Source: Monosporascus cannonballus (taxonomy: Eukaryota; Ascomycota; Sordariomycetes; Xylariales). Taken from it: a DNA stretch of 64,000 nt. A model generated the notes under the pieces. It was not told where the DNA came from and searched no databases. It was given only the letters and a program-made list of their open reading frames with translations. This document shows positions 12,756-23,959 of this stretch, piece by piece. The position numbers and the translations under genes are program-made. Every line of letters begins with the position of its first letter. The stretch's first letter is position 1. The DNA lies in assembly GCA_004154925.1 (NCBI GenBank), contig QJNS01000046.1, positions 248,001-312,000 of the forward strand, in the 5' to 3' direction.

Positions 12756-12974
12756 TATGAGACCCTGCATCACACACAGAAGCATATAACTGAAGAAAAG
12801 GTATATTAAAGGTTGCATAACCTTTAGAAGGTCCTTTGTAAAAAGTGAAGGTGGTGAACCCTTCTTAAATACATATAAAAACAGTGGTACCCAAGAAATA
12901 ATGATACCGGATTAGCCGAAGCAATTTCCACTAGCTTGTTAGCTAACTAAGCCATGGCGCTGCTAGGTTCAACA
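12756..12974 (-). repeat. Copia 5' LTR (right)
   Basis: 219 bp, begins TATGAGACC (G to A at base 2 relative to the left LTR) and ends GGTTCAACA, followed by GATAT. Together with 272-490 it defines the element. Confidence 0.85.
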
Positions 12975-12979
12975 GATAT

Positions 12980-13421
12980 CAGAAACCTCGTGGCGCTATG
13001 CTGTGTTCAGGACCCTAACGAGTGGCCGGAACTCGAGGATCTCCTCGGAGAGGTCGAGCGTTATGTGAAGGCGAAGGAACAGCAAGATTATGTCGGGAAG
13101 AAGGATTACGAGAACGAGTCGAACGCAGCAATCTCGAGAATTGTAAGGGAAGTGATGCTCGATGAGAAGGGCAAGGAAGAGGCGGAACCGACGGCACCGC
13201 TGGGCCCAGCGTTCCTTAGCACACCGCCCCTTGGCCCGTCACTGCTTAACCATTTCCCTGGTGTCGGTAGAGACCCCCTCGACGCGTACGGTATACCTCC
13301 GCCGCCTCCTGGATTAGGACCAGGATCTGACGGAGCTGGAGGATACCCACCGCGACCACCCGGCTTTGGGTGTGACTCTTTCACAGGCAAAGGTTCACAT
13401 GGTGCACCACCAAAAAGATAG
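12980..13421 (+). pseudogene. 3' half of the interrupted host gene; possible kinase-like C-terminus
   Basis: It continues the frame broken at base 271. The first ~30 residues (RNLVALCCVQDP, then WPELEDLLGEVERYV) resemble the last subdomain of protein kinases, where L..LV..CL..DP..RP.L.eLL is usual. The Trp in place of Arg and the lack of any visible N-lobe keep this tentative. A charged linker follows, then a tail very rich in Pro and Gly (PPPPPGLGPG, YPPRPPGFG) to the stop. Without its 5' half this piece has no native start: the in-frame ATG at 12954 lies inside the LTR. A fusion transcript from the LTR is conceivable but not shown. Confidence 0.55.
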
Positions 13422-13698
13422 GGCACGGCTGAAATCATCGATTACGGGGGCACCATTGTGACATTCTTGAATAGACAATGCTTACGTACGTAAAAGGACC
13501 GATCTTGGATCTGTCGTGGAAAGCAACCCCCCCCCCCCCCTTTTTTTCTATTGGGCAGCAATATCGGAGCCCAAGAGCCCTATATCAGTGGATCACCCAC
13601 AACAAGTGGGATCGACGCTTCCTAGCTTCTAAAAAAAAGTCAATATAACCTCAAGAGCTGTGCATCTGCTCCTTAGTAAGTGTGACAGGATCTACCAG
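13422..13698. other. Intergenic stretch with a C14-T7 tract
   Basis: Normal-composition DNA without a convincing gene. It contains an uninterrupted run of 14 C followed by 7 T at 13527-13547, a simple-sequence tract prone to length variation. Confidence 0.6.
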
Positions 13699-13917
13699 GA
13701 AATGGTCGATATAGGTACATTGGAACTTGGACTATCATCGAGGAACCATCCGCCCTTGGCGGAACAATCTCCCCTGGATCTTACTGTCTACTCTAGGCCT
13801 GATGTTTTCCAGGGTGAACTGGTAAAGCTGCTTCAGGTGCCATGTGACGTGGCGGAGGCTTGCTTGAGTATACAGAAGAATCATGGAATTATCAGAAGTA
13901 TCCTATTCTTCTATTGA
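13699..13917 (+). CDS. Short ORF, hypothetical protein, weakly supported
   Basis: Seventy-two codons from this ATG to TGA; the frame is open upstream to about 13660 but only a GTG is available there. Leu/Val-rich middle (FQGELVKLLQVPCDVAEACL), no signal peptide, no domain recognised. Composition is normal and there are no RIP-like stops, so it could be an exon or exon remnant of an island gene. It could equally be a chance ORF. No promoter or splice sites were identified with confidence. Confidence 0.25.
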   Translation, partial: EMVDIGTLELGLSSRNHPPLAEQSPLDLTVYSRPDVFQGELVKLLQVPCDVAEACLSIQKNHGIIRSILFFY

Positions 13918-14384
13918 ATATCCGGCACTTGCTTGTTTGAAGTAGCCATTGTCAAGTGTACAAGGGTCTCATCCTTTTTACTTCGTCGTCACCGGGCTCA
14001 TCATGAATTTCGTGAACAATGTAACCAAGGTCCGTTGCGACCTGTAAAATAACGTTGCTGCTGTCAAAAATCCATGCCGGCGCTGGTATCCATGTCACAT
14101 AGTTCTCTAATTTTCAAGCGTCGTTATCGGTCGTCCTAGTTATCCTAGGAGAAGACACGACACGGCCAGAAGAAAGCAGCCAGGCACCCTCATGAAACCG
14201 GTGGTCAGAAATTCATACCCTGCTCCACAACCAATGCCTTCTTAACACCTCCCTTACCCCCTTCCCAGCCCGTCGACAGAATTTGGACTTCCGTCCCAGC
14301 CCTTCGAGCTACTTAAACCTGACAAACCCTCCTCCATTCTGCCTTCCCCTCAGCTCATCATAGCCACCGGCAGCTCGCATCATC
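13918..14384. promoter_or_regulatory. Pyrimidine-rich leader/promoter-like region
   Basis: No gene is seen. The last ~120 bases are CT-rich (cctcccttaccccc, ccttcccctcagc), contain an A/T box (ctacttaaacctg) and end at the ATG at 14385. That resembles a fungal core promoter and 5' leader. Inference only. Confidence 0.25.
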
Positions 14385-14670
14385 ATGATAGGCTTAACAA
14401 AGCATGTCATTGTGCTATACCAGCTGACGCAAGAAGTCCTGCGGCTCGTTGCCGAACCCACAGCGGGATACCAGATGATCTATCAACAAGACTCCTCCAG
14501 TTAGTTGCGACGAACTGCGTAAGATGCCCCTTGGCGACCAGAGATGGCATTATTTCTGGGTCGTGTCATCTGAGAACCAGACGGTCTTCCTCGACTGGGC
14601 GAAAATGCAAAAGCTGCATGGAGTCGATGTTGTTGGGACCTTCGAGGGAACATTTAGGGAAGCCTCTTGA
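14385..14670 (+). pseudogene. Small gene remnant read in two overlapping frames
   Basis: An ATG at 14385 opens 39 codons and stops at 14502. From about 14488 the +1 frame is open for 60 codons to TGA at 14668, with a protein-like composition (GDQRWHYFWVVSSE, VFLDWAKMQKLHGVDVVGTF). A one-base shift, or an unrecognised intron, near 14488-14504 would join them. The product is not recognised and no signal peptide is seen. Best read as a decayed or mispredicted host gene following the CT-rich leader. Confidence 0.3.
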
Positions 14671-15042
14671 GTAACTCGATGTACCTTGAGGTTGCTTTCT
14701 GCGAGTATTATCGGCGTTGACTTCCGTTCCGCGGGTTCGACCTGTTGCCCTCAACAGCTTTCCATACCGACTTCACGGGCCCAAGTGCAGGAGAAGACTG
14801 CGTTCACAGGGCGATCTGCGCACGAATAAGGGCCGCAGATCGTGTGAAACTTTGCGTCGAATCCGCCGCTGACGGTCTCATCACTGGACGCGGCCAAGGG
14901 TGGATTTGTTCTACTGACACTTCGTGCCTGGTAAGGTACCAGTGCACTCGAATGCACCATATTTGTCCGTGATATAGTTCGTTGCCCCCAACCCCCGGGC
15001 TTCATGATAACTTCGCATTGCTAATACTGGCTAGAAAGCTAA

Positions 15043-15555
15043 TGCTCGGGGTTTTCGTCATTTTGTCAGTGCTGCGTAGCACTAGGCCTACTTCTGCTCC
15101 ATAACGTTGAAGGCATTGCGCAAGAGGCCTCGAAAGCGGACATCCTCCAGAGGGACATAGAGGCTTGGCAAACCCACTTTGATCAACTGCTTGGGGACAA
15201 GTTGGCATGCCCGTCAGGGGAGGAAGCATACGGGCTACACGACACAACACTGTTCCGCAGCATTTGCCACTTCACTGAGCCTGACGGAGACTTGAACCCG
15301 TGGCAACACAAATTCGATGGTTCTTGTTTGGTTGGGGAGAATGCCAAGAGGCTCGGCCGCCTGCTTGATATCAGTATGTCGGGATGTTCGGTCAGCTTCG
15401 ACGCGGAGCAAGGACGCGACGACTTTGTTTATTCCAAAGTATATAAGGAGGGAGCATGGGGTTTTATGAGTCTGTTGATTGCAGCAGGTACGACCACAGG
15501 TGTCTTTTCTAGGTTGGCCAGCCTGTTATCACTTCAGGACGCATTATACGGCTAA
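15043..15555 (+). pseudogene. Hypothetical ORF without a start; probable broken small secreted-protein gene
   Basis: A 170-codon open frame with no ATG in its first half. In the neighbouring frame an ATG at 15042 opens a hydrophobic stretch (MLGVFVILSVL) that could be a signal peptide and stops after 20 codons. A one-base change or intron near 15080-15105 would join it to the long frame. The long frame has a Cys- and Asp-containing, soluble-looking sequence (LACPSGEEAYGL, GSCLVGENAKRLGRLLDISM). No domain is recognised. It ends about 250 bp from the tail of the convergent defensin-like gene. Confidence 0.35.
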
Positions 15556-15707
15556 AATAGATGTCGGTGTGGTAACTCTCACTGTGATATTGTCTCAGCT
15601 ACCAATACAAATCCACTCTATGCAAGAAGGACAATGTCGAATCATCCTTGCCTGCCCCCGCATCCTCTCCCCCCAGTATCCATCCATCAAGCGCAACATA
15701 AAAGGTA

Positions 15708-15874
15708 AGATGTAGCGACCGTTTAGTTGAAAGAGAAACGTCCTTGGTGGAGCACTGGCAGCCCGGCTTGCCAGCGTAGCAGCAGTGAAAGTAGAGATGT
15801 AGTGACCGTTTAGTTGCAAGTGCAAATGTCCTTGGAGGAGCACTGGCCGCCAGGCTTGCCAATCCAGGAACAGT
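15708..15874 (-). repeat. Tandem duplication of the 3' end of the defensin-like gene
   Basis: Two ~80-bp units, 15708-15787 and 15795-15874, at 87-bp spacing. The right unit is the true 3' end of the gene at 15810-16259, including its stop and following bases. The left unit is a diverged copy just downstream. On the minus strand it still encodes an AGKPGCQCSTKD motif like the gene's IGKPGGQCSSKD, but it has lost the final Cys-x-Cys and is one base shorter there. It is a decayed repeat, not a third working domain. Confidence 0.75.
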
Positions 15875-16259
15875 GGTTTTCGCAGCAGAGGCCTTTGAAC
15901 GGGGGCAAAAGGCTGCAGCAAATGCTCCGCTTCTCGACGTCAGACACATCCCTGGTCTTGGCCTTGTCAGCCAGGTCGGTAAGGCCCACGTCTTTTAGCA
16001 CCTCGTTGATGACCTCATCGCCGTCAATCACGGCGTCATCCCTCTTACCCTTGCTGCGAGGGTAGCAGGCGCAGATGTCGTAGCCAGGGCAGCCATCGCG
16101 AGGCATGCAGCGACCGCCGTTCGGGTTGCCTTGCCGGACGCAGACATTGTTGCAAACGCTGTCGCCGCCGATCAGGCAGGAAACCGAGTTGCGGCAAAAG
16201 CCCTCAGCCAAGGCAGTGTAGAGGGCGAAGGTCGCCAGAACGCTGCAGAAGAATTGCAT
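15810..16259 (-). CDS. Secreted precursor with two defensin-like (CS-alpha/beta) domains
   Basis: 149 codons, intronless. Residues 1-20 form a signal peptide (hydrophobic core 3-18, likely cleavage after AEG). Domain 1 spans about 22-66 with eight Cys (22, 28, 36, 40, 51, 57, 63, 65). Domain 2 spans about 112-149 with eight Cys (114, 115, 125, 126, 130, 140, 146, 148). Both share the CS-alpha/beta core: C-x3-C, then G-x2-GG-x-C, then C-x-C, as in fungal defensins such as plectasin. Kex2-type sites KGKR (70-73) and EKR (109-111) bracket an acidic spacer, so two mature peptides are predicted. Expected role: extracellular antimicrobial peptide or host-interaction effector. The start is the only ATG with a signal peptide. 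The locus sits in an island between RIP-mutated repeats. Confidence 0.8.
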   Translation of the reverse strand: MQFFCSVLATFALYTALAEGFCRNSVSCLIGGDSVCNNVCVRQGNPNGGRCMPRDGCPGYDICACYPRSKGKRDDAVIDGDEVINEVLKDVGLTDLADKAKTRDVSDVEKRSICCSLLPPFKGLCCENHCSWIGKPGGQCSSKDICTCN

Positions 16260-17645
16260 TTTGGAGGGTTTCTATCGATGTTGCTACTTCTAAGCAAGTT
16301 GATTCTCCTCGCCGGGGCAGAGTGGAAGAAGAGGACCAGAACTAACTGTTCGACACAATGTGGAAGAGGATTGAAATGGATGCGATCGCGGCGTCAGGTT
16401 GTTATTGCTGGATAAGTGTCGTTGTTTTCGTTTGTTCGCGTTGACGATAGTGACAAAAGACTCGAATTCGAGCAGAGATCTCGTCTTGTATTTATATCCG
16501 GTTTCTCTCTCTTGGACTCATCAAGTGATTCCATTTTTAGGAATGCAAGTCTGCCTGTAGCAAAGGCAAGACGACGTCTGACCCGACTCATCTTGTGAAG
16601 CCTCTGTAAAGAAGTTTCTTCCGGATCACATAGATATGCGATGATCGGTCCACGTTACAGCTAAAACCAAGGAAGTCTTGCAATGTCTTGGGGTAGGTTC
16701 ATCTCGAAATAGAATCGAATACAGGTAATGGACACACGAGGACGTAAAGGACGGTCGAAAGTCTCTCCGTCCTTACTGCTAACTCCAGCTTACTCTGATG
16801 ATCATGATGTTTGAAGTCCCATTTTTTGTTTCAGGCGGCGTAGAGCTGATGGTTTGACTGTAACACAAAGTACCACAAACTTTGGAAGGATGCTTTAGTT
16901 AGCTGTTCTAAAAGTGGATGTATGTTGATCCCTATCTTAGGACTATGCCATTCGCGAGGCGTACCAGTGGGAGTCGATAACACTTAGGACGCGGCAAAGA
17001 CGGAGGAAAATGGCAACTTTTGGAACATGGAAGGGTTCACATCTATTGGTTCTATAAATTCTCGTCTTCACTAATTCAACACACAAGGGCAAACATTGTA
17101 CCAAAGGCTCGATACATTGGTCACAGAAGGTTTGTTTCCACCAAATAGCCACTGGCTTCAAAAATAAAGTGAAATTTTCCAACTTGCAGCTAGAATGGCA
17201 TCAAAGGATATTACAATAACCGCATCCCACTTGTTCGGAACTTTTGTCGGCATTCCCCCACATTGAGCGCCCCTATCAAGCCAGCCTCGTAGCGGTGGAT
17301 GGTGACTGCCGATCTCCCCCAGCTGGAGGTGGTTTTGTATGCATTAAAAAATACTTCAGGTTTCCAATTGGCAGCCTGGCCAGTTTGGTATCCAAGATCC
17401 ATAAAACAAGGTGCTCATCTCCTCCCTCCAGAAAGCATGATTAGCTACTCTGTACTACTTGTAATTCCGCTAAGCGACGGCCAAATGAACGCAATGGTTA
17501 CTATATTTAAGATCTTTGATGCATTAAATCTGCATAAATCACAGCCGCATAGCGCTGCAAAATTCTATGTAAATTTAGAACTAGATGACAAAAGAAGGGA
17601 ACTAAATTTAGAAACGAGATGAACGGTGCTTTGAACCGTCATAGC
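16260..17645. other. Gene-poor part of the island; no supported gene
   Basis: Normal to slightly AT-rich DNA. The first ~200 bp are the likely promoter and 5' leader of the divergent defensin-like gene. Short overlapping ORFs occur on both strands around 16.4, 17.0 and 17.3 kb (the longest is 107 codons at 17299-17622), but none has a recognisable domain, a signal peptide or a consistent start. A decayed gene around 17.2-17.6 kb is possible. Confidence 0.4.
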
Positions 17646-17972
17646 TGTCACGACCTGGCAAGTTACGGCCTCCAGGAACGGTCGCAACAAGAACAGCCAA
17701 GAAAACTAAGTGGGTTAGGTCACGTAACGGATCACCAACTTACTGGTGATAAGCTAATAAACAGGATTACTAACTTATTTATAATAAGCCAGTAAATGGG
17801 ATTATTCATTTATTGATAATACGTTAACAAGTTGATGAAAATACATATATTCGTTAAATTTATAATTTATATAATATTAATATGTAATATAATACAGTTA
17901 TTTGAGACATTTTTAGTATTTTTATTAATATCAACCCGTAATATTTCGATTTAATAATTAGTTAAACTTATA
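17646..17972 (+). repeat. 5' LTR of the plus-strand gypsy-A element
   Basis: It starts TGTCACGACCTGG, followed by a region equivalent to the LTR end at 51000-51099 on the opposite strand (AACGGTCGCAACAAGA, GTGGGTTAGGTCACGT, GGATCACCAACTTACTGGTG). The distal half is AT-rich and aligns in reverse to the start of the other gypsy-A LTRs. It is followed by the family's internal start (CTTTTATTTAATAATA). Confidence 0.65.
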
Positions 17973-18632
17973 GATTTTATACCTTAAAAGCTTTTATTTA
18001 ATAATATTAAACTTTAAATAATACAATTTTAATTGAAATATAAACTAATATCTAGAGATTGATTATAGTTATATAATTTTAGGCTAGAATTATAAATTTC
18101 GAAAAATACATTTAATAATTTATAGATCAGATAACGATTATTTTAATACGTATTATTATTTTAATATATATATTTAAAAAAACTTTAGTCTTACGATAAA
18201 AAACATTTGAAGTTTTTTTTCCTCGGTATAAACGTATTTCCGTTTTTAAAATGTAGATAAGTCTGTAAATAAGATTTTTGCTAAAACGAGTTTTCTAAGT
18301 AAAGATATTTTGAATTAATTTAAACCGATAATAAAGAAATATTAGAAAACGTCAAAACTAATTAGAAAAGAATTATTCAAGTGTTTCCCGATTATATGAA
18401 TTTCGAAAAAAATAAAGGTCAACTTGGAAAATTCGAACAATACATGTACGGTAATATAACAAATTTTGCGACTATAATAAAACAAATGTATTTCGAAATA
18501 TATTATTAATTTTAGATATTTTATAGCTGAAATAAAATAATAAACCGACGACGAAGATAATAACTTAATCGATATATTTTATAAAAAATTAAAGGAGTAA
18601 TACTAAAAATAAGATTATTTAATTTTCAAAGA

Positions 18633-18822
18633 TGTGACGGGCATAATGCATAGGTTAAACGGAGGCACGGCCCAGCAAAGGTTTATATTTAAGGTAAGAA
18701 GGGAAAAGGAAAAACAGCTAGCCACTAGCAAGGTGACTACTTCTTATATATATATGGGTAAACTCGGGCTAAAAAGCTTGCTCCGTAAGCCCGAGCTGCC
18801 CTATAGGCTTTAGCCTATAATA
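18633..18822 (-). repeat. Gypsy-B copy 1, left (3') LTR
   Basis: 190 bp. Carries the family hairpins and the A/T box between them. Final AACA has become AATA. Confidence 0.8.
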
Positions 18823-20899
18823 TCACCCCTTTTTTCGCCCTTAAGGAATAACGAAATTACAGCAAGGCGGCGGCGACTTTTCTTATACCTTTTTCTTTTT
18901 ATCCTTATTCGTACTTTTACGTTTTTATTAACTTTATTTTTATTTCTAAATAACTTTTCGAAATTAATAAAAATAATTATATTTTTAAAATTATTATATA
19001 ATTTTTATATTATTTCGGCGTAATCTACTTATTTTATAAATAGTTTTTTTCGGTAATTACAATTTACGCGCCTATTTTCAGCCTTTAATATATATTTTAT
19101 TATATATTTTTTTTCTTATTTTTTTAATAATATTAATAACGGTTAATTATTAATTAAAATTTGGCTAAATAACGGGTTTTTTATTATTAATTTTAAAAGA
19201 TTTATATTAAATTTTGGATATAATTTTAACAGTACGTTTAATTTTACGGTATTATATAGCATAATTATAATAATCTTATATTTAATATATATTTAAAATT
19301 ATTTTTTAAATAATTATAAATTAATTACGCTTTTAAAATTTAATTATATTAAATCTTTTATTTTAAAATATAATATTTATTTTTTAAAAATAATAATTAA
19401 TTATTTTATCCGGGCTTATATTAACGTTATAATAATTTATACGAATTTTATACTTTTTTATAACTTTTTAACGAAATTAGTAACTTTTTTTATTTTAAAT
19501 ATTAATTAAAAAATTACCGGTATTTCGTTAATAAGTTTTATATCGTACTTGTAAATTTAAAAAAAACTTATTTTTAACGAAAGATTTTTGCCGTTAAAAA
19601 CTAATTATATTATATATAATTTATAAAATAACGAAAATACGCGAAACTCTTTTAATTAATTTTTGCCGTAATTACGTACTTTTGGAAATAAAAAAAATAT
19701 TAAGCTATTATTATATATTTATTAAATCGTATAAATAAATCCAGAATTTATTTATTTAATTATTCCTTTTATCGAATATTAACGTTTTAACGAAATAATA
19801 ATATTTTTAATAATATATAATAAAATTTTAAATATATATTTTTATGTTTATATTAAATATTAATTTTAAAATAATTATTTTTATTAAATAATCGTAAAAT
19901 ATTATAAAAAAATAAAAGTTTTTTTTATTTTACCGGTAAGTTAATTATAAAATTTACCGAATAATTTAAATAAAATCAATTTAAAATAAATACAAATTAT
20001 AATAACCTTTTTTTTTATTTTTTTCATTCGTATAGCTTATTTTATACGTTATAATTATGGCAAAAATGGCGTATATTTTAAATTTATCCTGGTTAATAAT
20101 AATTACGGATTAATATTATTAACGTAATGTTTTCCCTTAAGTGGCTAATCATATAAAAGTTATATACTTATTAAATTAATAATGTTCGGAACGGTTTTCA
20201 AATAAAAACCTAAATATATTTTTTAAATTATAAAAAACCCTTAAAATTAAAAAAATATTCCGTTAGAAAAACCTTTACTGTATTTATAACTAGGGGGAAA
20301 TTACGTAATTTCTGGGCTACGGCGACGTATGCTATATTTAAGGTTTTATCCTTAATGATTTTTAAATTTTATATTTTTTAAAGGTTTTTTTAAACATATA
20401 CTTTTTTATCGCAAAATATAACCAGTTATTTATTAGTATTTGGTTTTAAGTAAATTACGGCTATTAGGACTTTTTAAATCCGTATCGATTCGTTAAATAA
20501 TTATTTTTTTTAGTTAACCGAGTTATTTATTTTTTAAATTTAATATTTTTTTCGTTACGAAATATATTTTATAACTTACGAAATATAATATCGGGTGGAT
20601 TTATTAATTTATTAAAACGATATTTAAATATAAAATTAAAAACAAATAAAAAGCTGGTTTATCGAATTTATTTTTTAATAAATTTATAAATATTTATAAA
20701 ATATTACATGTTTACGTAATTTATTAAAATCGTAAAAAATTAATTAATTTTTAAAATTGTTTTTTATTTTACTAATATTTTAACGATAATTAACAATTTT
20801 TTATTATATATTTTGTAGTTATATTTAATTAATAATACTTTTTTTATAAAAATACGTAATTAATCGTAAACCCCTTAATAAATCAAATTAAAATAAGTA

Positions 20900-21900
20900 T
20901 TTTTTAATTACCTAATCGGAATAATTTACTTTTATTATTATTTCCTTTTTAAGATTTTATTAAGTAAAAATAAGTATTATAATAAAAAACTCCTTAAATA
21001 GGTCAAAATTTTATTACTTTTTGTTTTTTTAATAAAAAATCTTTTTTTTAATTAATCGTAAAAAAGGAATTATTATTCTGCTAAAAGTTTTTATAAAAAT
21101 TCAGTAAAAGTTAACGAACCCGATAACATTTTTAACCTTTTTTATATTAATTAGGATTTTTTATTTCTAAATAACGGTTACTTTTTTGAAATTAATTTTT
21201 AAGCTTACTTTTATTTCGATAATAAATTTTACATATTTCTCTTTAAATTACGAGTTCGTATTTATCCGGGTTTAATTTTATTTTTATTTTTACCAAACAG
21301 AAAAATATTAATTTAACTTTAATTATATTATCGATTCGAAAACCGGATAAATAAATTAATAAATTATTTATATATACGGAACAAAATATATTAAAATAAT
21401 ATTTTAACTTAATATTAATATAATAATAAAAAGTAAGCGATATACCGTTAAAGTCGAATAAATATATTAATTATTCGAAAAAGCCGAAATATGTATAAAA
21501 TATAATCTTTTATTTATTTTTTTAGCAAATACGTAACCGATAAAATGTTATTTAAATATTAAGTTTCGTAAATTACCGGGCTTATAATAAAATTTGTAAT
21601 ATTTCCTTTATTAACGAAAAAGGGTAATAATTTCATTTCGTAATCTTATTTAATTTTTTATAATTTATATAAAATCGTAAACCCCCGTTAAGTGTTTTTA
21701 CGAATAATACCAGGATATTTACGGAAAAATCATCAACCCGAATTTAATTTTTGTCGAATAAATTTATAAATATTTTACGTAAAATTAATAATTTTTTTAA
21801 TATTCCATATAAAGGTTTTTATAAAATTACTTTTTTTTTAATTTAAGGTATTTATTTTTAGGTTTATTATTATATTATTATTATTATGATAAAATAATAA
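20900..21900 (-). pseudogene. Gypsy-B copy 1 reverse-transcriptase remnant
   Basis: In one minus-strand frame the order is: a segment like GF.ILY.L.KI..DYE.KLLPFF at about 21.7-21.6 kb, matching the family's GLRFCVDYRKLN..T..DRYPLPLI, then FIGYVFAKKI, then VYINNLLIYLSGFRIDN and KLNPDKYELVI. That is the RT palm with the two catalytic aspartates replaced by asparagine, consistent with G-to-A mutation, so it cannot be active. Confidence 0.65.
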
Positions 21901-23959
21901 CGATAAATCTTTATTATTTATAAAAAGGTTTCGGAATTTGTATATTTTTTTAAAAGAATATTACGTTATATTTTTGGAGGTTAATTACGGTTTTATTTTT
22001 AAGGCCTTATTAATATTTTGCATAAAAATTACGAGTAATTATATTCTTTTTTTACGGTAATTTTATTATATTATTCTTACGAAGGTTATAACCGTAATTA
22101 AGCGGGGTTTTTTATATTTTTATAACCGTTTTTTAAGCGGTCCTTAAGTTCTTTATCGAATTATTTTTTTGCGTAATATAAGCGTAATAATATTATTCTT
22201 AAAGCGGATAAACCGTTATTTTATTTTATATATAATATTATTATACTTTATTTAAAGCTTTCCCGAAATAAAGGAATAAAATAAACTTTTAATTATGTAC
22301 TTTTAAAATCGTTTTAAATAACCGTCTAAATTTAGCTTAATATAAATACTTTTTCAAATTATAATTATCATAAGGTTATTATTTTTCGTTAATTTTAAAT
22401 AATAAAACATAACAAATATACGTTATAATTTTAAACGGCAAATTAATTATTAATTAATCGCAAAATAATAACTATATTTATTATCGATTAAAACCTTTAT
22501 ATATATGATATTATTAATTAAGGTGTTAAATATAAAAAAAATATTATTTAATTTATTATTAACCTTTTATAAATTTTCCTTTATTACGTTCCTTTTTTGC
22601 TAACAATTTATAATAAAGGTTATTTTTTTAAAGTTTCGTTATTTAAATTATTATCCCCGTTAACGGTATTTCGTAAATTCGTTACCGTAATTTCCGTTTT
22701 AACCGGATAAAGCCGTTTTACAGGTTTATATTTAAGGCATTCCTAATTTAAATAATTCGTAATAACGTAACGGAAATATTATTTTTTTTATTTTCGAATT
22801 TTTATTTCGTTATCCGAAAATTATTTCGTATAAGGCCGGTTATCCGAATCTTATTTTAAATTATTCCCGGATTAACTTTTTCGATTATTCCGTTATTAAT
22901 TTCTAAGTTTAAAAATTAATATGGTTAATTACTTAACGTTTATTATAAATATATCCCTTTAAACGTTTATTATGTAAGTTAAATTATTAATTTAATTAAT
23001 ATATTATTATTTATTAACCGTTTTATTTTTTTACTAAAATACCAAATTATTAATTTTTTATTTATATAATAATTAAATAAAACTTTTAAATAATTAATTA
23101 CTTTTTTTAATTTTATATACTTAATGATCATAATTGTCGTAAAATATATTTTTCGTAATTAACGTAATACGGAATTATATATTAATATTAATATTTAAAA
23201 AGATTATTTGAATTATTAAAAGTTACGTTAAACTTTTATATTCAGTTAACTTAAATTTAAAACTTATTAAATAATTTTAAAATTATTAATTATTATTTTA
23301 CCTTATACGTTATAATTTTTACTTAACTAAATATATTATTTAATTATTTTTAAATTATTTCTTTATGTAAAAGAGGAAATTATTAACGTTAAAAGTTTTT
23401 CGTAATTTTGTTATTTTGAATTAATAATTAAATCGTAATTATTTTTTAATAAATATAAATATTATAATGTCAAAATAAGTTATTACTAAAAAGCTAGAAA
23501 TAAACCGGTTTTCTATTATTTTTATATAAAATATAATAAAAAACGAACAAAACTTTTTTTATTTTTTATTTTACAAAAATTACTTTATAGGTTTATAAAT
23601 CGTTTTTACGAACGTATTATTAAGCGGCGGACTTACCGTAAGTTCTTAATAAAATAAACCTTATTTTATAAAGGTCTTTTTTTTTGTTTTTATAAAAAAT
23701 TATCTTTATATTTCTATTATCTGGTTAAATAAGTTATTTATTATTTCGTTACAATTAAAAACTAATTTGGTAAATATTTTCGGTTATATATTAAATTTTT
23801 AAAATATATTTATTAATAATTTCGTCGGTTATATTATTTCGTAATTATTTCGTTATAAATCTTTTTTTAATTTATTATCCGTAACTAAGATATTTTTAAA
23901 ATTCGTTTCGTTTTTACTTTGCTTTTTGGAAGTTATAATAAGTTATAATCTTAAATATA

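Larger units (their letters stand above)
272..12974 (-). mobile_element. RIP-mutated Ty1/copia retrotransposon with a nested gypsy element
   Basis: Two 219-bp LTRs (TG...CA type, ends TGT/ACA) bound the element and a GATAT duplication flanks it. Without the nested gypsy element the length is about 5.9 kb, normal for copia. Orientation is minus. A polypurine tract (CTGGGGAGGTG on the minus strand) abuts the left LTR. Just inside the right LTR the plus strand matches the anticodon arm of initiator tRNA-Met (ACCGGGCTCATAAC), as expected for a half-tRNA primer site of the copia/Ty5 type. The copia RNase H region is readable near the left end. Coding potential is destroyed by stops. Confidence 0.85.

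Noticed and set aside
13015..13438. Minus-strand ORFs of 60 and 110 codons
   Set aside because: They are antisense to the split host gene; the Gly/Pro-rich reading is a shadow of the Pro/Gly-rich tail.
14566..15250. Several overlapping ORFs of 62-84 codons on both strands
   Set aside because: Mutual shadows without domains, signal peptides or consistent starts; only the frames with protein-like composition were reported.
15599..16065. Alternative frames of 83-116 codons around the defensin-like gene
   Set aside because: They run across or opposite the well-supported cysteine-patterned gene and its 3' duplication.
16943..17622. Minus-strand ORFs at 16943-17182 and 17211-17402, plus-strand ORF at 17299-17622
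   Set aside because: No recognisable protein features; they overlap in opposite directions, and none has a convincing promoter or start.
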